NCBI GenBank assembly: GCA_004794785.1
Contig: SJOL01009693.1
Location: forward strand, 67,968-131,967
Origin: Opisthorchis felineus
Lineage: Eukaryota > Platyhelminthes > Trematoda > Opisthorchiida > Opisthorchiidae
Direction of reading: 5' to 3'
DNA length: 64,000 bases
Every line of letters starts with the position of its first letter. Positions within the stretch are counted from its first letter, which is position 1. A program made the position numbers and the translations under genes. The notes beneath the pieces were generated by a model, which did not search any database, was not told the origin of the DNA, and saw only the letters and a list, made by a program, of their open reading frames with translations. Of the stretch, positions 38,562-53,100 are shown piece after piece.

Positions 38562-41500
38562 ACGATCAAACGGGAGAAGATCCTGACTTCATGTCAATCC
38601 AACAGTATAGCTGTACCATTGATTCAGTCACATTCTGTACTCCCCTCATCACACAAATAACCCATTTTGAAGGCTTTTCCTAGTCTTTTTCTTATGTGGA
38701 AGCCGATGTCTGAAGGTAGACAGCAATAACAGCAAACATACAGGAATTTTGACAGCATAGGCACTATGACTTGTGTTGGGGCTTTTCAGGGTTCTACTGC
38801 AATTGTAATCATAGTGAATACGTTGAAAATGAATGAATTTACAAGGATTGTGCTAAACCAAACGAAAATACGAAGCCATGCTCGACTTACGTAAAAGAAG
38901 GCTTGGTCGCAAATTAGCTTAGTTTGTTCATGGATTAAGTTGAGCTGAAACACGTTTGTATATTTACAGTTGGTGTAGTTTTGAGTCTGTTTCTGTTCCG
39001 TTAGCTAACCCAGATTTGTGTCCCAGCCTGTACCGAGTTGGTATACCAATAGCCATTGTTACTGTACCACGACTGGTGACTAGACAGGTTTTAGACTACA
39101 TGCTGGCATGTAGTAGGAGACGTGAATAGGTTTGCTTCTCGATGATGCACGATCAACTTGAGTTCTTTGGATCACATAAAAAGGGGAACTCCTCGGCAGA
39201 AACCAATTACAGAACGCATATGTAAACGTAAACATTCTGGTGAATGGAGGAAAATACACACATAAACTAGGCTCTGAATGACAGAGAATTCAGTTTGGAA
39301 ACACAAAATATGTCTAGGGGCTCAATGGTCTGGCAGTTCTGGGGTAGAAGGAAGAGAGAAGCAGTTCAGTTCTGCAGCGAGAATCGAAACATGTTGGGGA
39401 TAACTGGATGTACATGGATGGAATATACGTTTGAGGGACTGATACAGAGGACGAAAGAGGTCAGCTCTTCTGAATGCTTCTCGTGGTAGTGGAGGCGAAA
39501 CCAGTCAGGTAAAGCCATCTCTCGACGATGAGGTTTTCGCAAGATACCAGCCAGCGACACTTTGGTTATAAGGCGCAAAATGTTATGCGGAACAGGGACA
39601 GAAGTACGAAGGGGTACTTCACCTCAAACATGATATTCAAGATTGTGGTAGCTATGAAAATTTGGCCGAATCTGAAGTACCGGTGAGCTCTGAGTGGAAA
39701 ACCGGCTTTCCCAAAGGCACGGGTAGCAAGGACCCGGAACACGAAAGGTTGGTGAACAACCAGTAATCGATGGAAGTGGACGAAGAGGACGTGAGGTGGT
39801 AGTTGATCAAATTACATGATGAGAATTAACAGGTAACAGCACAGAAATTGACATAACGATGTTACAGTTCAGAATTGTCATGTAATCGGTGTTGAGATGG
39901 CTATGCACGATCAGCATATTATCGGTTGTGGCAGATCGTCAGGAAAACCAAGACGAAGAATGATGTCGACGTACGTTGTCTGCAAAGGCGGCAGACGAAA
40001 GTAAAAGGGGAAGTTACAGATTTTTGATGGATTCCTGTGTTAATGTTTTGAATCCTGTAAAAAACGTCGTCCACGTGCGCTTAGAAAGAGCGACGGCTCA
40101 GAAAACTTCTAATCCATTTGGAATACAATACAATACATGGGAAGTTCTAAAAGAGTATGGAACAATAATATCGGCCTAGTTTTTTAATCAGAACTGAATG
40201 AGGTGGGGTACGTGTACATAACACTTAACTGGCTTACATGTATGCACAGCTCCACAAGAACCCTTCGTCAGTAAGCAAACGAAATCGGCCGAACATCACA
40301 TTTTCCAGATGGAATTTGAGTGTCCTGAGCATAAATTTTCCCCATAGCACCCAACTTGCGAACATTTGTTTCTTTACACGTTTATTTTCATTCTTTGGAC
40401 TACCAGATCACAACCACTAATTAGAAGTTTCAAGCCAAAAGTAAGGTTTGGCCATGGTTTATTGCCCTGTTTGACCGTACTATTTGCTACTGTTCCGTCT
40501 GGCAAATTCAAGTGATTACCACCAACTTTAACAACCACTATTTTGGTTGTGTTGTGATCCCAGGTGTGTGTTTGTGTGTATATTCATTGACAAATTGCCT
40601 AAGGAAATGTGTATTTCTGAAGATCAAACTAAATATATCATACAATCTTGAAGCTGCAAGGTCCTATATGCCTTCATTGTTATAGGATCATGAGATGGAA
40701 TTTCGAACTGGCTCGTCAAAAGTACCCGTAAAAGATGACAGACATGTCATCCCGAACCTACTAACACAACCTATGTCCACACGCAATCAAATAAATCGCT
40801 CACGACATGGTAGAGAACAAAATACCCAACAAGGTTCACTTCACATCGCCCAAACGACAAGCTATTTGCAAGTTTTGTGTATAATGAAGGAATAAGCTGG
40901 TACTCATTTCCGACGACCAATAAAGGGAACATGGCTGTTCCAGGGGGCGGGCGCTTTAAATTGTACTCCGGAATTTGTCCATGAATAAACTGAATCTTAA
41001 TGATTTTCGTTAACTTACTAGTCAAAAATGTGACAAATTCGTCCGTTAGTAAGTTGAGAACTGATCCCAGAAGGATCATAAGTGGAATTCGATGGGACCA
41101 GTCGAAACTGGTCACCACTTAGCTACTTTATGGATGCAAGCTGTAGAGGAAGGTTTACCTCGTTAACTACCGGTGTTTTAACTTGTATCCTAATGAACCG
41201 TGCCAGTTCACTGCAAATTTAACAACGCGGAGATAAGTTTGTGTCGGAATAAAATCCTCGAGGATCGTTTGTCATATTTGTTATGATCAAAACCGTTGAC
41301 TACTAAACAAAGTCTTATGTCTGAGTGCCATATGATATCTCAGACCAGTGGAAAAATGTGTACCGCCGTATTACCTTAGTCCCCAGATTGTTCAACCCTC
41401 GACAGAAGCGACCGACAAATCACAAGGTAGACTCATATAGAGAACCTCCGTAACTCCGGGATTAACCGCTGCGCTCTCTCATAGGAAACGATCCTGATAG

Positions 41501-43977
41501 TGAGTAAATTCTTCTGGGTTTCAATAAATTTCAACCATTCCCGTGAAATGAAATACCTGCAAGCTAATACTTTCCTAGCACTTATGGAAAAGCCACGAAT
41601 CAAACTTAACGTCACAAGCTGGTCAAGACTGACTCCCTTTCCATATTTAACCATCGGCTAAACCCAGTTAGATACACAAAATTAGGGACTGCCACTTCAA
41701 ACGCAAACGCACTGTAAGTGTTTCATCACCTACATCGCAAACAAGGCGGAAAAACAGCAAGCTCCCGAAAAGGCAGTCACATCATAAATGATTGGAAGAA
41801 ATCCAATCCAACTAACGAGTCCCTTGATGGGCCGCCCAGCTGGTCATCTGGAGCCATAGAAAACGCTCCCAGCTCTTCGATTCCGCACAGCATTTATCGA
41901 TGCACTCGAAGATAGAGAAATATCTGTACATGTAGGTGGTACGGGTTGATCACTTTTCGAAGAATCTAGCATTTGGATTTCTGTTAATGAGTGTGGGAAA
42001 CAGTACGCGTTCAAACCATCTGGTCATACGGCACTTTTGCCATCAGGATAAATTACCATTCATTTTTCAACCTTGACAACTCAATCTCTTAGTCCATCAG
42101 TGACATTCAGTGACGAGTGATACTTTGGTGAATTTCAGCGCAAATGACACCTCTCACGGAACCTAAGAGTGTCCGTGCCATAAATTAACAGTTGACTCGT
42201 TATGTTCCTACAAAAAGTTATAGACGTTCAGCAGGCATGAACAAATCAGTAGAGGACCAAGTTTTACGACGCTTCGTCAGTGGCACTGGTCTTTGTTTCG
42301 TTGGAACTAACGGCTAGCCTGTTATCCATGGCATTCAAAACATTGTGACTTATTCTGTGGTGTCCCCTTCAACCAAATGTATTGCGCTATTTCGCTGGAT
42401 TCATCTGGACGCTCACTTTCGAGTCAGTTTCCTGTGTGCGTGCGATCTCATGTTCGGGTGGATGAAACCAGTTTGCCACCTATGTTGCACCTATAAAATG
42501 CTATCATTTTCCATTAGTGTTGCGAGTTGTGTTTGTAAATATGCGGTCTGGGGATACAGAACGAATGAACAGTTGGAGTAAACGAAGTTCGGAGGAACGG
42601 CTGACCAAAATTGCCACCTAAGCTGACGAATGTGACCGACTAAATAAACGGAAACTGACTTGGTTAACAGACGATAAAGAAATGACAACGAGCAGTGTAC
42701 AGTCATTTGCGGATACAGAGCAGACTGTATTTAATCCCCAGGTGCAGCGTATCGCGTTCGCCAAAGCTAGTAATTTGTTCACATCCCACAATTTTCCTTT
42801 CTGGACCGAATCTGCTGACAGCAAAATCTCTCATTCAGACCATTAAAGGAGCTTTTACATGTGTATTGTGAACTACGGTAGTTGAAAGAGGGGGTTCGTT
42901 TTGCAGCCGCTACTGTGTCATCCGTTGGTGTCTCAGATGTGATTGCATGGGATAACTATGCCTCGTCTACATCACTATCGTATAAAACACGTGAATTTAA
43001 CGTTAACCCAAATTTGGTCCCCTAGGATGGGAATCACATATCGATGTCCAATTAACCAAGAAAGGATTAGACCTTTTGACACATGTCCACCTGGTCGACA
43101 TCTTCCTATATCTGGCCTCAGATTGCGTTGGTACAATTGTCCTTTCCGTGTACAGGGGTAACGGAAACTACGTGCATTAGGCGAGCAGCTCCAAAGGTTG
43201 TCTACAAATAGCGATCGTAGCTTACAAGGACTGGCTACTAGTGCAGTTATCACAAAGCCGTTCGGTCGCCCATCGGTAGAATAATCACTTCGGTGGACAT
43301 AACCATTGTTAACGATTCCGTTTTCGACAACAAAAACAGAAGAGAAAACATCCGTTTTAGTTACCATCCATTCGAAATAACCCGAATTAGTCTAGTGGAA
43401 AATATCGTATCCTGTCAACGATAGAAATGCAACTGATAATCTGCATATTTGAACACAGGCCTCGCACCATTTATTTCACCCTATTCCGCCCTTAATGCAT
43501 CCGTCACCTAGTGTTTGTGTGAACACATCAATTCTGTCCAGTCCAATTGAAGGTGTCAAAGTACACCTGACTAGGAGCTAACGATGCTACCTCAGTTTGG
43601 ATTTCGTCAGAAAGGCCGAATCGGTTCAGACAAACGCGATACAATCGTCCGATGACATCCTATGGAGTTTATTTGGTGAGCGTGAACCGCTCTAGCAGAA
43701 AAACAAGGGTCACTCAATATGTAAACGCATATATACATCATGAATGTAACATCGTATCCAGAATTTATAAACAGAAAAACTGATGCATTCGTGAGGTAAA
43801 TACAACACATGGTCCAAGAGAAAAGAGCAGATGAAATAAATTCGTTGTCACGTGAGCTGCAAAGCTGTCGCAATAAGACTGGGCTGGGGAGGACGGTGAG
43901 TTTTCTTTGTATGGAACACACAAAATAGGACCAGCATCAAGAAAGACTGAGTAGTTTTGGCAAAGGACGAGTAGTAT
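38562..43977. other. Spacer between the convergent SPARC and Axin genes
   Basis: Should contain both 3' untranslated regions. One Axin polyadenylation candidate is at 43668. No gene, RNA or clear repeat was recognised; open frames are short. Confidence 0.6.
43668..43673 (-). promoter_or_regulatory. Candidate polyadenylation signal of Axin
   Basis: AATAAA on the minus strand, the first one after the Axin stop, about 305 nt downstream. A second lies at 43470-43475. Position and motif only; use is not shown. Confidence 0.35.
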
Positions 43978-44104
43978 TCAGTCAGCCCGTTCGATTCTTG
44001 CCACAACTTTGCCATCCCAAAGCGGCAAAACTGCATTATCATCAGTAAGTTCCTCATGAACAGCACCAGTCCCAAACTCATCACTTGGCTTTTTAAAGAA
44101 ATAT
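43978..44104 (-). CDS. AXIN: Axin last exon: second half of DIX domain and stop
   Basis: Acceptor AATTTTTATAG (phase 2), stop TGA at 43978-43980. The 41 residues [13 protein letters not shown]...[24 protein letters not shown] match the end of human AXIN1 (YYFKKVSDEFDCG...FEEV..DEAVLPVFEEKIIGKVEKVD), including the final Asp, so the C-terminus is complete. Confidence 0.94.
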
Positions 44105-47100
44105 CTATAAAAATTGGTCGGTAAGTGGAGAATGGTAAATAAAGATGAGGCATACAAATGCAAACAATATAACTGAAATAGTGGCAGTATGTGCCGTGAT
44201 TGTGAAACCCAGACACTTTCAAATATTCCAATAAAGAGGTGGTCTAGCTCAATTACAGGGTCCTCCACGACGGATCAACCCCTCCAGGTAGTTATTTACG
44301 AACGGCTCTCTGAAATTTGGCTTGAAGTTAATGTCGTATTGGGTAATATTTCAAATTTGAATCAAGGATCAGGAGCTAGTAACTGTTAAGTGGTGTAGGC
44401 AAGGGAAAACTTCCCCATGGGAGTTTCAGTTGGATGTGGCCTTTATGTGTCTACCTATTGTTTGAGCCACAGTACTGGTATGAAAAACTTACTAAACTAT
44501 TAGTCACGTCCGTCCCATATCGGATAGATATAGTTAGTCTTTTCTGAACAGATTAGAACAAGCTGTTGACGGGAGACTCACCTGTATACCATGTATCGCG
44601 TTATCTCGAATATCGTACCAACTGAAACTTGAGGCGGCCTGGTGCAGCACATTTAGTTGCTTAAGAACATCATAAACGAGAGATTCAGCTGGGTTCCAGG
44701 CGAGTCCCCCGTCAACACCAAATTGTTATGCAAATGAGTATATAAAAATAAATGTTTCTTGTTTACTATGCAACATACACAGTTGCACGAATAGTCGAAG
44801 AATTAAACTTGGTACTACTACCAACAAACAAAGAGATAACTTCGGTTATGGAGCAACAGAGCCTGGTCTGTTTGCTCGATTAAGCCGCTGACTGGCGGGT
44901 TTTGTTGACTGTTGGGATGCTTACACCCACAAACCAGAAACGGCCTTACACGTGTCTTCTAATTGGTGAATCCATTCATCCTTACACATTACGGAGGCCT
45001 GTGAGGTTTCGTCGGATCGACATACAGTCAGCTCTCAGAGAGCCGAATCTCTCTCCACCTCACAATCCAGATTACACCAAGCTCGAGTCTATCAGAATAG
45101 AACCAACAGAGAAGTCATTTTCCAATGCGATTTTTGTTAAGCATTGCATCTTATGGGGAAACTTCGCACGAGCAAGGTCGCGAAGCTAGGAATGTGCTGA
45201 TATCGCACAGAATAACCGACACAACCGGAAAAATAATCTTACACCTGGAGAAATTTACTCGCTTTCTAACCTAGTGCTGAAAACATTTCTGTGGGGTAGA
45301 TCCAATCCTGATTAGAAATCAAGTCCCCTTGTGTCACTCCTTTTAAATGATGGTTGCAGGCATAGGTTGCTGGAGGCAACCACCACAGTCACAGCAATGC
45401 ACTGAGTACACACACACACACACACACACAGCACAACTAATTTTTCCAGAAAGCTGACCAGAAAGAATGGCTACCAAGAGAGTCTGCATTCCGTGCTCCA
45501 CTTGGTTGTTACCGTCCGAAGGGTTACATGGGACAGAATGAACCAAAATGAGAACCCCGTCTGTGGTTAACATAGTCCCAGGCTATGCACACGATGACTT
45601 AAATGCTTTATTCTAAGTTAGGCACGTCCCATTAGACACTAAAATAATTCGTACAGAACGCGGACACTTGTTAAACGGTGAGAATAACGAGATATGATCG
45701 CCACGGCTGCAACACTATAAAATAGACTGAGTCAGACAGTTGAAGAAAGCAGGAGAATGCGGACGCATTAGTTCACGTTGGAAAAAAACAAAGAGCTTGT
45801 GGTAGCATAGAGCCGTGTTTGGAACCGCTAGGATGAAGTATGTTAGTCTAAAGCAACTGGTACTCATTCGGCCAGGTACCAGATGAAGGTGAGCAAATTA
45901 CTAGGATAGACGAATTGTTGCCATCGTGAACTCATTCGAAACCCATCTTAGGCTTGCTATACTTCGAGGTCTTCTTTGGATTGATCGGCGATGAATATCA
46001 TAAACTGACTTGTTGTTGTTAATAGCATAATGAAAGAAACTGTATCCCATGGGTTGGTATTCACTAAAAATAAGTTCGCATACATCCAACAGTCACAACT
46101 AGTGAATGGAGAACCACTCATCCGTTTGTATTCATTGACTGCTGGTCAGCGTGTGATGATCACTCTTGTCATTCAAATATGATAATCCATGGAAAGTCTA
46201 ATTTCGGNGGGGGGGGGGGGGGGGGGGGGGGGCACTGCTGTGTGTAAGATGTTCTCATTCCCTCAATCGGGGTGAAGGTACACAAATCTGCATGCGGCCT
46301 GTAACATGCATGAAGTTAAGTAGTTAAGTCTAAAGCAAAGGGTAAGCCTCGTGATACAAATACACAGAAAAAACGCACCAGGCGGACTGAAGCAACCAAC
46401 CAGGTGAATACGGATGGCGCGTTGAAAATGCATTGGGAGTTTCAAGCTCAACCAAGTTATACAACAGAATGCTAGGATACTGATTTTCCTGCGCTCAAAA
46501 ACCGGACCATAGCGAAACTTACCGATAGACACCCTTCTTGGCAATTAACTGTTTGAATTGGCCCAGTGTAAGGATATTTGACGCCGCCTCGTCTTCCAGA
46601 CTATGTGTTGTGCCAGCATCTCCCACGCCTGGAGGCAAATTGCCATGCCATCGACCCATCCACACCGTACGGTATGGAACAGGATCGTCGCATAGATAGT
46701 ACCCAACAATTAGGCCGATTCCATTTGGCTGAACAGCGGATGAGGAGGTATCCTTCGAGTCTGACGAACTAAAAGCAAAGGACACCGAAAAAGTACACAA
46801 GGGCATATCAAGTGTACCGTTTGAAATCAAACGTCTTCTGGCTGATGAGACTGTATGGAGACCGTAGGGATACGGGGTCGAAAAACAAAAGTGAAATCGA
46901 AAAAAGTTTGGGTCAATTAATACTATTAAGTCTAACACTAATAGTTCCCAGAACAGATAAAATACCGTGTCTTTAAGGTAGGCGCAGGTGCGCATACATG
47001 TAGAACAAGTGGATGACGCTAGCACACCGTCTTGACAGGAACCTTTGAAGTGACTGAATCACAGACGCACACATACACAAGGCCTAACAGTAGGCGACAA

Positions 47101-50100
47101 GTGGGTCAACCAAGCCGCTCGCCGACCGCCCTGTTACAAGCAGCAGCACCTTCAATACCGCCACTTAGAACAAAAATGACAGTTGGGCCACATTCCTTGA
47201 GAGGTGGAGGAAAAATGCAACACACAGACACGAATAAGAAGCAGACGTCTACACGCTCAGTCTTTGGAATGCACAGTCATTGCGGGTGGTGTGCAACAAC
47301 CTCAGCAGTCACTGATTTCGCCACACGGCAAGATACGACGGGTTCGACGAACGTGATGGTTAGTCGGAACTTACCAGTCGGCAGATACTTTGTGCTGTTG
47401 CTCGGTTGTTTGTGATTTATCGGCTGGCCATTGAACCATCGTCTGCTGCGGAGCCAAACGCTCATCACACACAGACACCGACTTTGGACCAGAAGATGAA
47501 TGTCTGTTAGCGTGGCGGGAATGCTGATGATCATGGCGCACACAAGGCTTTTGGGTACGACCCTCCGAACTCGCATCACCGCCCATCGAATGCACGTGTT
47601 TCGCTGATGAGGACGTTTGTAACTGGAGCCAGCATTTAAGTAACTGCCCCGCCGGACGTGTCGTTGCGGGAAGATAGGGGGTAGGAGTGACCTTGCTATG
47701 TATTACTGCGAACAGGGAGAAAAGAGTTATGGTTAAAAAATGCAATGTGGTTGCAACTCAACCGTACACAGCCTGAGGACGAATCGTCCCAAATTCATAT
47801 TGCCAAAGTAGCCCCACAGAAGGCCATGAGAATCCTATATGTGAAATATATATTTTTTTATTTACCTTTGATTTACTTCGTGACCTCTTGGCAGTTGCGA
47901 ATCCCATCCTGGCAAAAATGAGACACTTGTCAGTTCGTCAGTATCAGAATGACGCAGCCACCAATTTATTGATTGGGTTTCGTTCGGCTTCGCGAAAGAT
48001 CTGTGAGTGTAGCTGTTGCAGGTTGTCGGCCTTTAAGGCACACCTAATCGGACTCTGTATGAGCCTTGCACTGGAAGGCAGGGCACAGACACCCAACGTG
48101 AACACCTTAATTGCCAGTTTATTACAACTTATTTACTACTAGGAATAGATGTATTCTGAAGAGAAAACTGTCAATAAGTTTCTTTCCAATTAAACTGTTG
48201 GATATCCACTCTCGTCCTCCATGTGAATGAGAGCAACGCCACCAGAAAGCAGTAAATAGGGCTTCCTCATCAGGGTCCACGAAATCCGTAGGTCTCTCAC
48301 CGAAGCTGATAAACAACGTATGACGTACCTTTTGTTGCGCCTGCAAATACATTGTATTTTTGACCCTGCAGACCGATTTACTCAACCGGTGTTCAACCTC
48401 TACTCCAATTCCGCTTCCGTATTGCTCAACGATTGTACCCGTATGATCAGAATCGCATCACGATAAGTGATCGATTCCCTGATTCCCTCATGTCCGGGTG
48501 TTTTCAGTGCACTCCTGATTCATTCCAGTACCAGACTGCTGACATTTCCAGCTATTAGCACTGACATGAAACATTTCCAACCTCACTGAAACAGATCCTA
48601 AGATTATATTTTTCGGGCGCACTAGAGTAGCAAACCAGGGGAGTAGATATAGTCTGTAGACTGTGATTTAGCCTCCAGGTTTTGTACAACGGTAACCAAT
48701 CCATCAAGACAGGAGGCGAGTAATATCACATGAGCGATATATACACAGAGCTCGAGGTAACTTAGTGGTAAAGGCGCGAACTTAATGATCGGAAGATCCG
48801 TGGTTCAAATCCGACCCCCACATCTTGACTGCTCCTGCCTAGGCTTGGGCAACCTGGCAGTATATCATGCTTCCTTCGGGTAGCATGGCAGCCATTCGCC
48901 GAAAATGTTAGGGCTGAACGACTGGATTCGCTACTGGATGTGTACACACTATTACTACTACTGTCGGTTCACGCTCACCTGTATATTCCAAAAGTGGCTG
49001 AACGTGTCCCATGTTCTTCATGCGATTAAACCAGTTTTCGCATTGAATCTGAGTTGTTTCATTATATCATTATACTCATGCCTACCTATCATATCACAGA
49101 AAACGGTGTTCAAAATTGGTTGCTCCATACGAAGTTTGTAGAACTGCAATAGGCACATATTCCACGAGTGTAGTGGAGTGCAACAGACGAGGAATCTTCT
49201 GTGTTCAGCCGAAGGATATCTTATCGTGTTTCCATAGTGCATAGCACATAATCAATACTCGAAAAATACCAAGCTTCCAGCTCTTAGAATACACCGTAGG
49301 CATACACTTGCTTAATTTGGAGTGAACTTTTAAGATATTGGGTTGTGAAGTCCCACCAGTGTTTTTTCCTGTACGTTTATCCATGGACCGGAAACATAAA
49401 TGTGCGCTGGACTCAGATGCGGGTCCATGGGAAGCTGTCTCCGATCATGAGCGTGTGAGCATCCGGCCGAACGAAGTCAAGCTAATGAGCGATCAACACA
49501 GCAGCAAGGCATGACAACCAAAACCACTAAGTTGTGGTAACTTCAGTGAGTTCGGTGAACACCGGGTCTACCAATTTTGGAAGGTCGGTCCGTCATAACA
49601 AAGAGTCGCATTGTAAGCATATGCCGAGCCCGCTGGGTGGACAGCAAAACCGTGAGGACACTCTAATTACACAGTTCACCTGAACGTCGACGCTTTTTGA
49701 ACAGAAAAAGTCGTCCAGCTAACTCCTTTCCATTGTTAAGAAGCAGTTGACTTCACCCTGATGTACAAAGGATTTGAAGTTACGGGGATTCCCTCTAACA
49801 TAGGTCATAAGAGCCACACTTCCAATGTTAGTGTACTGATCATTATGCTGTGTAAGACGCATCGGTTAATTCGTCACCTGGAGTACTCAGCATCGCACTC
49901 ACGGTCCAAGGCCACCAGCTCGGCTAGCACTGTCAGCTGGTGTGGGGAGACAACGAAATGCTTAGCGCTGGAGGTATGTTTGCGAGCGTAGCTGAGTTAT
50001 GTTCACATCGTGTTGGGTTATCTGTTTGCTGAGCACAACTTAGCTCTACGGGGTCCCACACAGAATCCAGTCGATGACAGGCTACACGCCTACAAGTATC

Positions 50101-53100
50101 AAGCTAAGCCGGGACCAAACCGAAACTGTCACAGCAGAACTCCTAAGGTGGTGATGTTTCACTTACAATCGATTGATAGAAACTTCTCACGCTTCCAAAT
50201 CGGACCCATTTTTTTCAAGATACGAATGGATTTTTAAGAGGTGTGGGATGGTTTTAGGTTCTAGGGTGGACCTGTTTGGAAGTAGTGAGATGAGTCAAAC
50301 TGAAGCTACATGCCGCATTGGTGGGTGACACTTACCCACCGTTTAAGGCGCGAGTTTACTGACTGGAAGGTTCGTGGTTCGAACCCAACCATGGCATCCC
50401 AATTTCTCTTCCTTAGATTCGAGCGTGGCAGTATCTCGGGCCTCGTAATTCTCTCGGGTCGTATAGCAGCTAGAAACCGAAAGTGCATTATAGCTGAACA
50501 GTACGGTACAATGGGTAACACATGTACTAGGTCTCTACCGTCGACGGTCCACTCTGTATGTAAACTACGTAAAAACAGTAAAGTTAGGTCAAATAGTAAC
50601 GAAAGTGATGATGCCATCAGCTGACGAGTTATCAAGTAATGGCGAATAGGACTAAGTTTGAATGTGACCTTCAAAACATTCCCGAATTGATGAGGGCACG
50701 AATGGTTGGTTTCAGAGAATGTTGAAAATTTACCGCGAGGTATTCAAAGTTTCACCTGAGTTGAAGCTTAACTTCCTCCATTTGTACTGCAATATTGTGT
50801 AATATCCAACCGAGAAGTCTAAGTGCGCGCAACATAAACGAAGAGGCAAACACGTGCGGCGTATTTGTAGAACAGCGCCTCAATCAGCTCAGCTGGTAAG
50901 CATAAGCCTGCCAAATGGGAGGTCGGTAGTTCAATCTCACCCTTTTTTGTCCATTTTCCATATCTGAGACTCTTATTCAATCGGTTCTCCTCGTCTTCAC
51001 ATCAACCACTAACTGAGTCAAGATATACGTATATAGCGTACTCAAACAGGGTGTATTTCATTTCCAAAAACAACTGTGTTGGAAACTGAGTGGTTCGTTC
51101 TGAAAATGTGAATAGAGTGGTGAAATGTTAAATCAAGACCAGGGAACCCATCCACGTACACATGCTACGTTTAAACTTCCGATGGCAATATTTCTGCTTG
51201 AAGATGAGATGTCAGCCTTCTCCATCGTTACATTTCTTTCTGTGGTGTTCAGATTCCGAGTGCTAGATTTCATCCAACCCAATCCAGTGGTTTGGCTGCT
51301 ATGACATAGCGAGCGCACTTACCTACGAGTCGCACAACATGCAACTTCCAACTGCGCCGTTGTTTTTGTCCATCTCTGAGGTAGAAAGTGTGCATGACTC
51401 CAGCACTAGTGCACCGGTTTGTTGTCATGGTCATTGACAAAGGACTTCAGTGCTGTCGCTGACGTTGACTGCAATAACATAGATTACAGAACCGTAATGA
51501 ACGAACGTGCGTTCGAACAAACGTTCCCACCAAAAATAGTTGTCAGGCCAGCAAATCACCTGGACAGGTCGCTGCACAAAAGAAATTGCCCCCCACTTTG
51601 AACCAACTGATTGAGTTGCGACTCAGAGGAAATCGGTGTCAACTTGGCAGAACATCAGTACCGAGTGAGTCTGCTGTGGAGTGAAAATTGTGCACATCCA
51701 GCGGACCTGTGTTCGGTGCATTAAAGTGTTTCACTGACTACGGTATAATGAAACGTCCCATGTCTATGCGATCGAACGATTCATCAGCCTACGTCGTTCT
51801 CGATCAACCACCTTCGGAAACAAACATTCCATCGAAATGCTTAGAAATGCGTAGAAATGTTTAACAAAAGTATGTTCGGCTAAACAATGCGTTTAAAACG
51901 TATGGAAGTAATCAGTCTATATTGAAGCAGCGGATACATTTATTGACTCAAACAGGCCGTAAAAGTTGAAGTAGTGATTAAGATAGGACCACAATGTCGG
52001 CTAAAGATGCCCTTCTGAATAAGTCCAGCGAATACCGAAGTACGTTTTGCACAAACATTTACAATAACATTGGTCATTTCCATTTAGAGTGAGACATTCA
52101 GTTCTGAACTGGGCTTTCCAGGGACACACGTTCAACTAATACACTCATCTGCGTACCACTTTGGTTTTTAAGGAGTCTTACCTGGAACCCAGCTGAATCT
52201 CCCGTCAAAACCAAATTGAATGCAGATGAGTAAAGGTTGAATTTCGTGCAATTTGGCTTTAAGTAGAACATAGGGGTGACGGAAACTCGAGGAGTGCGCC
52301 TGATGAGCTCCAAGAGGGGCAAAACCGGTAGTGGGTTGTCGAAGAGTTTCCAGCAGCCTCATCAGTAGTGTATTACACCTATCCATATGATTCCATTGCG
52401 TCTCCTTACTTCATGTTTATTCGCTACGAGTTCATACAATACTGTATTGAGGAATATCCCACATTAGGAGATAAATATCTCATTTCGTTTACGTCCAATG
52501 AAATAGGGATGCCCTACCAATTTCCATCATTTATGAAATCCAAATGAACAGACTCAGCGGGACTTACAATTCACATCCAAATACACATATGAAAACCAGA
52601 AGTTTTGTCAACAATGTGCTAGTTCGAGCCCCATTACCCTTAAGTTGGCAGACAAGATATTCAAGCTTTTTAAAACGCAATTCACCGTATTACTCTGTCG
52701 GTTTTAAGTTGCATTCGAAAAACTATTTGGTACGAATAAGAAGTTAAGGTTGCCTGTGGTCCTACTATTGATGAGTGGTTTTGTCCGACAACCAGGGATG
52801 CACAGGAGAAATGTATTCTGATGACAAACCCCGGTTAGAGTCTTTTTTGGTCAATTGTATGAGCAATTGAATAGAGGCGAATATTACACCACTCTATTAG
52901 TTTTTTATCTACTTTACTACTTCGGGGATATTGCCAGAAATCGTTCAGCTGTAGCACCCTTCAGGTGCCTAACTACCATGCCACCCGAAGGAAGCACGAG
53001 GGCTGGGATACCGCCAGGTTGCCCAAGCCTAGACAGGGGAAGTCGAGAGGCAGAGGTCGGGTTCGAACCACGGACCTTCCGGTCAGTAAATTCGCACTCT

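Larger units (their letters stand above)
44105..46522 (-). other. Last Axin intron
   Basis: About 2.4 kb, splitting the DIX domain after GVYR. It contains the inverted-end repeat at 44562, the CA run and the poly-G run. Confidence 0.85.

Noticed and set aside
40771..41118. 115-codon minus-strand open frame suggestive of a reverse transcriptase piece
   Set aside because: No catalytic motif such as YxDD and no extended match; probably chance.
46570..46650. DIX insertion as a retained intron
   Set aside because: The only GT...AG pairs inside are too close together and would not restore the normal DIX spacing.
50306..50674. Open frames of about 100-120 codons on both strands
   Set aside because: They run through a tRNA-type SINE; the peptides (for example [12 protein letters not shown]) are translated repeat sequence.
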